A stretch of DNA of 64,000 bases. Origin: Tetrahymena elliotti 4EA. Lineage: Eukaryota; Ciliophora; Oligohymenophorea; Hymenostomatida; Tetrahymenidae. Under the pieces are notes generated by a model. It was not told where the DNA came from. It was given only the letters and a program-made list of their open reading frames with translations, and did not search any database. Location of the stretch: assembly GCA_000231825.2 (NCBI GenBank), contig JH720303.1:1450574-1514573 (forward strand). The letters are read 5' to 3'. Shown piece by piece: positions 49,949 through 61,387 of the stretch. The number at the start of each line of letters is the position of its first letter. Position 1 is the first letter of the stretch. Made by a program: the position numbers and the translations under genes.

Positions 49949-52900
49949 TCAAGCATAAGGATCTTCTTATAATTTCTTTCTTTCTATCAAATCTCTCCTT
50001 AATTTTTTCTTTTTAAGCTCTTCTTTGTATTATTTAAAGTAGGCAGAAACACCAGAATTAATAGATAATTCATTTGAAGCTGGATCAATATCAACAAATT
50101 TGGCTATGAATTCTACAGTTACTTCTCTTCCGAACTCTTCTGCATAGCTTAAGAATTCTGTAGATTTAATAACTTTAGAAAACCTATCAAAAGTAACCAA
50201 ATCCCAAACAATTAATTCCCATTTATCATTTGCTTCTTTACAGTCTACACAGACTAATAAGTAGTACTATGTTAAGCTTTTTAGCTCTTCTGGAATGCAT
50301 TTATGCATAATGTTAGGATTTTTTAGCTTTACTTCATCTTTGTAATTTTAGAAATTTCTACGGAAACGTCTGTTTCTAAAATGGTTCTATAATTTGATAA
50401 ATAAATATTAAATAATTAATATATAATGATTGATAAAATAAAGGTACCTGAATAGGAATTAAACCAAGCTCATAGTAAACAATAACATTAGAGCAGGGTT
50501 TTAATCTGCTTATGTGTTGCTTTTTATTTACAGTAAAAATGATTTTTTAGTTGAAAACAACTATTCTTCTCATCAAGTATCTTGCTCTTTCCATATTATC
50601 TTTTATGCCATCTGAAACAACCAAAACTTCTTCTGGAGTAATTTCCCAAATAATAGGATTTTAGTTTTTGGCTGATAAATTGATACAGTTAATTTAATAA
50701 AGAACTTCATATTCTTCAAATACTGTATCAAAACCAGTATTTTGAATTTTCTTAACCTTTCTCTCAATAATATAAATAAGTATGAGGTACTTTTGCTTAG
50801 AGAAGAATCTTGTTTATTTTAGAAGAGTTTTTCTATTTTCCTAAACAGTTTAATTCTGTTACAGCAATTTATTACGAAGGTTAATATCTTCTTCTGCCTT
50901 CTTCATTTCTTCTATTTTTTTGTTAATATTATTCATATTAACATTGTATTCTTCAATTTCTATGCACTTTGGATTCAGCTTGCTTTGATCAATAAGCACT
51001 TTACCGTTTTCTTCTAATTTAATACCTTCAATAAGTTATTCACCAATAACTTTCATGAGACCTTATGATTTTGAATCAATTGTAGGATAAAGTTTCTTAA
51101 GCTCATTTAAATCAACATTGATCCTAACAATGTTATCTTCGTTTTCATTTTCCTCTGTTTCAAGGATTTCTTAGTTAGGTTATCCTTGAAGTTAAGGCTT
51201 TTGATCATTATTAGCTTCTTCTGGAACTTCTTTTAAAAACTTTGATTTAGCCAATTTAGACTTTTAATCTCCAATCTATATAGCAGAAGTCTAAGGTTTT
51301 TACCCAGTGTAAACAACATTGTAAATAAATTGTTTTCCTTAATCTTCTTAGAATGAGTAATTGACTAAATTAGAAGCAATATTAGATTAGGTTGAATTGA
51401 CTTTAAATTATTCATTTTCAATTTATTCATTAAATCTGTACTAAGATTATGAATCTTCTTATTCATGCTTTAATTTTAAAATATTAAATAAATAAAATTA
51501 ACTTTTAAAACAAAAATTTACTCTTTTGACATTTTAATAAGCACCAGGCTAAAATTCTTTGAAGACATTTTCTCTAAAGATTAATTCATCTTCTTTTATT
51601 GCTATTCTATCTAGTAAATAATCAGGTATAGTTTATGCTCCAGTGTTAAGTAAAGAATTGGTATTATATTCATACTAACCTCTGTATTCTTTTTTGAGCT
51701 TCTTTTAAGTTTCTAATTCTAAAATTTAGGAATTTTTTAAGAGAGAGAATAAATACAGTTTTAAAAAGAAAGTTTATTTTGATTAATTTTTAATTTATTC
51801 AATGCTTTTTGATCGGTAAGGTAGGTAAATTAGAATATCTTTAAGCAAAATAGCAAAAATATTTTGATTTCTTTAATAACAAATCCAATAAAAATGCTTC
51901 AAAAAAAGGATAGCTTTTCCTCAATAAAGTAGTTATTTGAAAAATAGAGATAATCTAAAAACTGTTAAGATATTTTATTTGAATGATCTTTAGTTTTCAG
52001 TATTTATTGTTCAATAATTGAAAGAAAAATTCCATTTTTTTGATTGTAAATAAAATAAATAAAAATTATTTATTATCTTACATTTCATATCAATTTTTAA
52101 TTGAGGGCTATTTTAATCTGGAGGTTAAATCATTTCAACTACTTTTTTGTTTTTCTTTTCTCTTCTTTCATCGAATAGAATAAGATCAAATGTGTAAAGA
52201 TTTTCTCTCTAGTAGACATTGACTACATACATACTTCCATCAACCTCTTTGAAAGCCCTCTTAATTCGTACACCAAGAGGTTTAATGTAAGATTCTTTTT
52301 CTTTTTTCCTTTAAGATTTAAGTTGCTACCACTCAAGTCTTTTAAACTTTCTTTTTTATATAAAAAAAAGATAAGTTTTAAGGATACAAATATTATAAAT
52401 AAAATTTTTATTTACCTGTAGCATCTCTAAATGCAAGTAACTGCAGAAACAATAGCTCTAAACTTCTAGAATGCATCACCCTTAGTTCCCTTTTTTTTGA
52501 TGAGCTATAATGATGTTGTTTTTTCTTCTTTGAGTACAAAGATAGGATCATTTATTGAGACATAAATTTTTGAATATAAAATGGTGACTTATAATTATTT
52601 ATTCAAATAATTAATAAGGTCTGTGAATTCTTTAACATAGTAGGACTTCGAGAAAACTCCTTGAATGTCTGTCCACTATTTGATAATAATTTAATCTATG
52701 GAGCTAGTTGGAAATATAAAAATTTTTTACCTTATTATCAATCAAATTCAAATATTCTCTATCCATACGAGATTGAATACCCTTTTGGTTTGCTAATTCT
52801 AAAAATTATTTTTTGAGTTCAAGAAGATCGAGACTATATGCCTTTATTAATTAATTTTAGAAATGAAAAAAATATTTAAATAAATTGTATTTTTTTACCT

Positions 52901-55900
52901 TCTTTTGACCTTTGTTTGCAGATTTAGGATATCTTTCTATGATAACTTTGAGTTTAAATTAATCTTTGACTAAATACCATCTTTTTTAGAAGTAAATATT
53001 GGTAGAAATAGAAACATTTGAATTTAAATGAATTTCCTTTTAGTTTGAAATTACTCTTTAAAATTAATAGTTATTTCTTTAAGCAGCAGCTTAGAATTTC
53101 TTTTAAATCTTTAAGGCAAAATAATTTTGAATAATAAATGGCATATTCTTTTTAGTAGCTGCCAAATCATATGTGTATTATTATTTTATTGGGTTGAATT
53201 CAACATTTAGGAATTCTAATAATTCTTAAACTAGAGGATAAAGTAAGGTCTATAATCCTTAAAGATCCTTTTCTTCAATAATATTTTTCAACTAAGGACA
53301 ACCGAACCAAGTCAAAGGTATTTCTACACTTGACTTTGCAGTGAGATTAGTTTTTTAAGAAATATTTAAGATAAATTTAAACTATGATGGATGGAAATTA
53401 ACATCAAGTAGTATTGATTTATTGATTATATTAAATAGTGAAACTTAAAGCTAAGATTTCTTTTCTTCCTTCTTTTAGATTTATACTTAATTGATAATTG
53501 TATTAACAACTGCTGATTGTTATTATTGCAAAGCTTCATTTCTTCTTTTCATAATTTTATTTTCTTCAAAGTAGAGGATGGCATTATTATTTCTAAGTTG
53601 TTAGATCAAAAGATCCTATTTTTAAAATAAATTTATAATTTTGTTAAAAAAAGAATAGATTCAAATTTAATTACTTCTAAATTTCTTTTTAATACATCAA
53701 TATTCCAATCCACAGTGAATGCTACTAGGCCAATGTTAACTATCAATGCACTGAAATTTTTATTTTTATCTGATTGATATTAAACAATAATATGTCTTGC
53801 ATTCTAATCATAATATACATCTAAAGTAAACTCATTTCCTTATATTGAGCGTCTTATATTCTTTATTTATTAATATTAAATAAATATATTTGATCATTTA
53901 ATAAAATATTTATAATATTACAAGCTCGACTACTTATGCATCTAATTTAGGTCTTTTTGGTTAATCATCTTCTTTATTTAATGCTCTATTTTCCATAAAG
54001 CTCAATATTTTTTTAGTGAAATCTGTAGAAGGGAAAACTTCATTAGCTTTCTCCTTAAGTTATTCTAAATCTTGAATATTCTTTGTTAAAAGAACATCTA
54101 TTTTTCTTTAGTCAAGGTAATTATGATATTTATAAAAAATAATTTTTTAGCACAAGTCACCTATTAGTAAATAATAATAATATTTATTAAATGACTTTCT
54201 TCCGAAGAATAAGTTTACCAATTTGGGAAGGCTAAATGTTTTTAGATACGTTAGAATCGAATTAGCAGAAGTTAACCAAAGATTTATATTATGAACGCTT
54301 TTTAACTAATATTTCTTTATTAAAAATAAGCTTTTATTACAATTCAGGATCCATCTATTTAATTTGGTTTCCATCATTCATTCTTTAAACATTACTTGAA
54401 TCAATCATTATTTATTCAATATTTGGAGCAATGATTCTTAATTATTAATTTCTACCAATTTTAAGGAAGGCTTATTTAAGTATTTTAGGAGAATGTCTCT
54501 AAACTTCAAATTAGCTAATTCTAGCTGGCAATTTCTATTGAAAATATTTAAAAATATAATTAAAATAATTATCTAATGATTATGTCATTATTTACCTGCT
54601 TAATTGTTTCTACTTTCCTTAATCTTGATTATCTATTCAAGTTGATAGCTTGTATAATAATAAATGCAAAATTGTTCTTGGCAGCTAACTATGGATTCTC
54701 AAACATAAGATTTTCATTGTTGGGTTTAGGTCTGAAATATAACTTAAAGAGGAAAGACTCTGATTCTTCATAGACATAACCATTTTTGCATATAAAGCGA
54801 ATATCAGAGTCTTCTTGAATAAATGTCTAGTCTCTTCTTGCTTTTTCTAATTACATCTAATATAATTTTCTACATAAAACGCCCCTTATTAAAGCTTAGA
54901 CTTTTATAAGTGATTTTACATTAATGCTATTGTAACTAGCAATTTATTTGACTTCACTTTCATATCTTTTATCTTTAATTCCAAGCTTTGAGAAGTAACT
55001 GCTTGTTAACTCTACTTTTAATTCCTCTTAGTCTATATCAATATAACTAAGTAATTCTACATCTCTTAGATTCAACCAAAACTAGAGATGCTTTTCTTCT
55101 ATAGTTAGTCTAGGATAGGTTTATTTTGTGCTCAAATCCTTGACCTTAATAAATTATTAATGTTATGCTAAATCTTACATGATACAGATCTCAATGAAAA
55201 TACTATTAATGTATGGTTTTACAACCCATTTTTTCACCCTTTTGATTTTTTAACCAAAAATTAAATCTACTTTCTCTTTAGACTCACGCTTTTTCTAGTA
55301 AGACTATATTTTAGTTGCTGCTTTATTTTACTCTTATCTAGATACTCTATTTCTTTTTTTATGTGTATATTCATCTCCTTCTTATACAAGCTATAAATCC
55401 GTGTCTATGAAAATGAGTCTTAATTAATTGCTCTAATTAAGTTATTAATAAATAAAAAATGTATTTTAACTAATCAATTAAAGTTACACATATGTAGATC
55501 TAATCTTTTAGTTACTTAGCTAAATTTTTTAAATCGTTGACACTTTATAAGTTATTGGATAAAGAGTTAAGAGATTGCATGTATTTTTTATTATTCTGTA
55601 ACTCTTTTAGATTCAAATTGATCTCCTCTATTTCAACTTTTTAGAAATTACTATCATTTTATTCTAAGCCTGTTATTCTCATCTAATCCATTTTCTAGTT
55701 ATAATAAAAAGTTAACTTGACTCTTCTGTAATTTATGTTATGAGGGTCTTATGAAAACTACCACTAATCGTGACTATCATATAGAGACAATTAGTCAACA
55801 AGCTTAGTAATTACTTTGGAACAAACTATCCATTCCTTTTACTTTTTATTGCTCTTTTAGAAATCGGCATCTTTTTTCAATTTGTACTTTCTAAACTATT

Positions 55901-58432
55901 TCTAAATAACAACAGCAGACTACTCCATCTTTTTTTGTCTTAGGACGATTAGCTTTTTTCTATTTTGAATCACTAATTTCTATTAGATTAAGATACATTA
56001 TTTAATATAAATGAATTAAAGGATCATACAATTTTACCTTTTTATTCTCTTTAAAAGTTTTTTATTTCTTCCACTCTTGTTGAATTCTTCCCACAGCTTA
56101 GTTTTCCTCCTCTCCATATTCTCTGTCAGGAATTATTGAAGAAGATAAATTATTTTCTGTCTCTACTTTACTTGTTCTTTTGCTGACAGATCTATTACTT
56201 TCTAATTTCTTTAATTTTTCAAAAATTAATTACATTTAAAATAAAATTAAATACTTTAATAGATTATTATTGAGTTTAGTTCCTAGCACTAGTAGGACTA
56301 TCAACAACTGATTAATTTTTTTCTGATTTTAAAGATTTCATTGATTTTAGAGATTGCTTAGAAGGTTGGCTAGCAATTTGAGCTGCTTGTTACAAAGAAT
56401 TATCCAAATTATCATTTTGCTTTTATCTTGGAGTTTGCTATTCTTCTTTTGATATTTAGAGAGGTAAGTCTTATTTAGGACTTTCTATCACTTTACTGAC
56501 ATGAATGCTATCATCAACAACATCTCCTTGTAACTATTTAATGAAATCAATACGATTATTTTTATTGATTTCAAACTCATCCTCACTATTTAAATTTAAT
56601 TTAAAGAAGTTAACTAAAATTATTTATTATCTTCTTGTAAAATTACGATTTATCAGAATCACTCCAATCAAGAATACCAATCAACTGCATATCTTTTATT
56701 TCTTTTCTCAGCTCCAAATTTGAAGGTCTTCTTTAAGAATTGCTAGAATTATTAAATTCTTAATACTAATTACAGAAATATTATGAATAATACTTTAAAG
56801 TATCAGGAGAAGTTCTTCTTCTGTTTCTATTTGGCTATTCACTCTTAAATGAAGCAGCAGGAGAACCTTAGGTATAATCATTCTAACTTTAATTATGACC
56901 AAAATAATTATTTTTTGCAGTTTGTCTAAAGTTTTAATCTTCTAACATGTCTGATTACATGCTGCGATTTTTAGGAAATACTTGAGTTTAAGCCATTTAG
57001 TCTGTTTGTTTTTTTTTAGGAACTAATTTGTTATTCTAAAAGTAGAAACCGTCTCCACTATTTTGCTTTACATGCGTTGCTTGTACTTAATGACTGCTTC
57101 TTGGGCGATCTAACTTAATTAAGTTACTTTTGTTAAGAGATTTATCAGTATTCATGCTATTCTATAAAAAATAAAATCTTATGTATCTTTTGTCAACATT
57201 TTTTGATAAAAAATAAATTTTTGTATTTTAGTATCTATATCAATAATTTATGTAATTATTACTTATACACACTTTATATATGATTGCTTAAACTTTAAAT
57301 ATAAAGGATCTTGCAAAGAAAGCCCATGGTCTTCAAATAAGGTGTAACTTTGACGTAAGTTATCTTTTGCTTTATCATAGTTCTAAAAGTACTCCTCCTC
57401 TATTCCAACATTATGAAAACTGATAGCTGCAAATTTAACCTTTTCAGTTAATTGTACCAAATCTCTTTTAGATACTGGGTCTGAAATAAACTCCAATAAT
57501 TATCTTTAGCATTCCTATAAACCAAATCTAGCATATTAAATTGCTCTATCATGCATACCAGCTTATGAAACAACTGCACAAATATTCATATAAGTGATAC
57601 CACTATATTTTATGTGAGGAAACTTTTAAACCAATGAAAATGCTTCTTCCAAGAAGATTCTTGCTTTTCCTAATCTTCCCATTTTTCTGAAAACACATCC
57701 TAAATTATTGAGAACGAGAATCCTTTTTTCTGGCACCTAAGACAACATTAAAAGATAATATTTTAAAAGTTGAATAATAAATCATTTTAATTTAAACTAA
57801 ATAGAATAAATGAACAATACTTTGATTTTTTTAAAGAAATAAAGTTTAAAATATTTTTGAAACTTAAATAATTTTTGAAATTTTATCATATAAAATTTAA
57901 TGATAAAATTTAGTAAATATTTTATAATTTACTTATTCATAATAAAGAGAGGCATCTGTTAATTTTCTACAAGTCATTAAAATATCAATAGATCTTTCAA
58001 ATTGATTTAATTGTAGAAGCTTCATTGCATAATCGCTCAATACTTGAACTACCTCATTAAAAAGAGCTCTGAACTCAGCAGAATCCTTATCAAAATATTC
58101 GCTTCCTGCTTCGATCACTATTTGTGAATAAAAAATGTATAATTATAACAATTTAACTCCAAATTTTAAGGATTCAGAATCATTTAAATTTATTGTAGAG
58201 AAAATCAGCAATAATTACCATTTAAAATTTTTTCTAAGCAAAGACCAATTTTTTCTTATCTTAAATAGTGGAATGCTTCCTCTTTTTATCTTATGATTTC
58301 ATTTCCTGGATCTTGAGAATTGTACATTTTTTGAGTAAAGAAGTTTTACTAAAGTGGCGATTAATTCAAGCTCTTAGGCATTGAATCGCTCTTCTACATT
58401 TTCAAAACTCTATGATTTTACATTTTACTCAT
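49949..58432 (-). CDS. Very large TPR and IQ-motif protein, multi-exon
   Basis: The N-terminal part (58432-57269) encodes TPR-like helices: FERSIDILMTCRKLTDASLY, LNNLGCVFRKMGRLGKARIF and YMNICAVVSQAGMHDRAIQY. A clean GT...AG intron at 57162-57268 joins SYIKC in phase to a Ser/Gln/Asn-rich region (NSMNTDKSLNKSN), which otherwise looks like a separate gene starting at 57155. Further on are coiled-coil segments and a good calmodulin-binding IQ motif, KVQALIRGVLCRKLY (54861-54905). A weaker IQ-like helix, IQNYFALKIQKKFQAAAQRN, lies near 53085-53140. The C-terminus ends KKLQEDPYA, with TGA at 49949. TPR plus IQ suggests a cytoskeletal or ciliary scaffold, but that is inference. More than a dozen short introns exist that I did not all place, and a second gene boundary near 51.5-52 kb cannot be excluded. 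Confidence 0.65.
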
Positions 58433-60372
58433 TTCTTATTCTGATTGTATAATAAATGAGGAGCTTATTAGTTGATGAATTCTAAATTATAACCTTCCTA
58501 ATTACTAATATTTACTTGTGTTAAGTATAAAATTGATATCAGATCTCACTAAATTATATTCAATTAAATAGTAAAAAAAATAAATTATTATTTGCTCTCA
58601 AGAATAATAATTTAAAACTGTATTTATAATTAATTATCATTCATAATGTATTCTAATTACAATAGTTGCGTTTTTATTAATAGTTATTATTTTTTATTAC
58701 CCAAATATAAACATCTATTTCATTCACTTATTTCATTAATCTAGTGAAAATCCATATTTTTAGTAAGTTTTTTTTACTTTCTAAATTCAGACTGTTAAAC
58801 AATTTTTATCATTAAAAAGTTATAATATTATATTCTACTATTTTATCAGTATATTCTTCTTTATTAAAGATAATTTTCCAACATTAATTCATTTAATTTT
58901 TGAAAGAAATAACTTAACATAAGTATTTTTAAAGATATTTTTATCAGAAGCTTTTAATTTCTTAAAAAAATATTAAACTAATCTAATTAGATAGTCTCTT
59001 TTACTTTACTAGATAAATTAAATTAAAATTTTTAAATATTCTCTCATTTCAGTTTTCATCTATTTCATTTATATATATTAATAATTAACTGATTTTAGTT
59101 TATTACATTTAATACCAAGTAAAAATGATCACCTTCATTTTACTTTTTTATAAAAATTATATTAATAAAACAATTGATTTATTTTAAACATTTAAACTTT
59201 TAAAAATATCAAACAATTAAATTTCAAAATCAATTAAATTTTATTTATTTTATCAACTTTCCAATTAATTTTTTTACTTTATGGATATTTTAAATTTTAA
59301 ATATCTAATCATTATATCGTTTAATTCAAGATTTCAGTCCTTTTTTATATATTTTTATTCAAACTAAAAACTTTGAAAAAAATTAAACCCTTTTTTTAAA
59401 CAAATACTTCTAATATTTTAGTTACTGTAAAATCTTTAACTTAAGTGAAGAAAAAAATTTCTCTTTAAATTTAATATTACATGATTAAAATAAAAGCAAA
59501 TATTATTTAAAAATAATAATAAACTCTATAAAATATTTTAAATATTAAGGATATTATGAATTTATTTAAAGATTAGATATCATTGTATGATAAATTATTC
59601 ATTATTTCAGTAAAGGAAAATACAAAATATAATAATTTTGTTTACCTTAAATTAGTTAATTTATTCTTATTTTCTTGCTTTAATTTAAGTAGAAATTATA
59701 TTTCTTCTAATATTAAGTTGTTTTTAAATTAGAGCTTTTAGGGTATTTCTTTTTTTCTTGACAAGAGTACTTCTTAATATTTAATTATTTACACCCAAAA
59801 AATATAAAGGAAAATTTGTCTTAAATACTTTCAGTATATTTTAAATTGTAATGCAAGTTAATTGATTTTACAATAGATAGCTTGATGTATTTTATGATAA
59901 TCTTAGTTTTAACTTTAAAAATTTTTAATTATGAAATAGCTATATTTTTTTTTAGTTTAGTATCTAAGTTAAATAAAAGATTTAAAATGTTAATTTTTAA
60001 TAAATTAATTAACATTAAATCCATATAGATTTCCTAAATTGTTAAATTATGGCTAAATTAATGACAGAAACTTTCCAAGACAGATTTAATAGTTAAAGAA
60101 AGTAGATTAAGGTATCAAAGAAATTAAAGTTATTTTTGAGGAAATAGTTGATTGTTAATTTTTGTAGAAAATAATCATAATAAGATAATGTCCTTTAAAA
60201 AAATATTAGAATTTTGAGGAGCAAAAATAACAGATATTATCAAATTCCTTTGAAAAAATTTTTTTTAGAAATTCTTAATCACTACAGGTTCCGAAATACT
60301 GTATTTCTTTCCCTCCCTATTTCACAAAAAAATAAAAAATTTATGTGGAAAAATATTATTAATTTTTAAATT
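58433..60372. other. Long AT-rich spacer with no gene
   Basis: Almost 2 kb, very AT-rich on both strands, with no conserved-looking frame. It should contain the promoter of the TPR/IQ gene at its left end. Confidence 0.6.
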
Positions 60373-60590
60373 AAATTCAAAAATTAATTTTTAATTATTT
60401 TAAAAAATGTGTTTTTGTGTGCATAATCGCGNNNNNNNNNNNNNNNNNNNNNNNNNNNNNNNNNNNNNNNNNNNNNNNNNNNNNNNNNNNNNNNNNNNNN
60501 NNNNNNNNNNNNNNNNNNNNNNNNNNNNNNNAAATTCAAAAATTAATTTTTAATTATTTTAAAAAATGTGTTTTTGTGTGCATAATCGCG
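60373..60590. repeat. 59-nt direct repeat flanking the second assembly gap
   Basis: The 59 nt immediately before the gap (60373-60431, ending TTTTTGTGTGCATAATCGCG) are identical to the 59 nt immediately after it (60532-60590). The 100 N (60432-60531) therefore sit between two copies of the same sequence. Either the contigs simply overlap and the gap is artificial, or a tandem repeat stopped the assembly. Confidence 0.95.
60432..60531. other. Assembly gap (100 N)
   Basis: Exactly 100 N between two identical 59-nt flanks. An open frame drawn through this gap has no meaning. Confidence 0.99.
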
Positions 60591-61387
60591 CTCACTGTAA
60601 AATTTTAATTAAATAACATAATTACATTTTATTTTATTTTACTTTTTGAAAAATTAAAATCTTCTTAGTATTTTTAATTTTTTGACATATCTGCTATTAA
60701 TACTAAAATAAGATTCACCAAATAGTGTTTAGAAGTTTAAACGTCAATCTAAAAAAAATTATGAGAATTTTCTCTTTATAAAAAAAATAAATTTAAATCT
60801 TAAAATAGATTTTACAGAAAAAATTAAAGATTCTTTACTGATAACTCTTTTTGAAATTTTGTGATTCTGGTATTATCTGATTTATTACTATTTAATTTTA
60901 AGTATGTTGTGATCAAATTAAAATGATAAGTTAAAGTTAAAAAGCTAAATTTCACCTTTAGCACTTAACTTTTTTACCAAAATTAAATCTATAGAAATAT
61001 CCATTGTGTGTTTAAATTCTTTTTTGTGTAAATATCTAAATTTTCTTTACTTTTTTTTGGAAGAAATTAAATTAGTTTTGATTAATTGCATTGCTTACAC
61101 CAGTACCTTCAAATAATTAAAAGTAGAAAGAATTGGATTATAAAAGAAGCAAATAAATTAGAATTATTTTTATTTGAAATGCTGTGAGTTTTTATGTATT
61201 TGCAATTCTTAGACTTTTTCAGATTTGAAAACAGGTTAAAAAAATTATCATTTAGTAAGAATAATTACAAGAATGACTTGTCTTTAATAAAGATAATTTT
61301 TAATTACCTGAAATATTATTTGAAATCCTTTCTATGTAAAAATAATCAAATTTATAGCAGATTCTAAATTTACTTATCAATAATTTG
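60591..61387. other. Upstream region of the cysteine-rich membrane protein gene
   Basis: AT-rich spacer without a recognisable gene. The promoter of the downstream gene should lie here. Confidence 0.5.

Noticed and set aside
51890..51910. Homopolymer frameshift in the TPR/IQ gene
   Set aside because: Two frames look protein-like on either side of a 7-A run, but an ordinary intron in the 51.8-52.1 kb stretch explains the change of frame equally well.
60417..60608. Open frame crossing the second N gap
   Set aside because: It consists of unknown residues plus flanking repeat sequence, so it has no evidential value.
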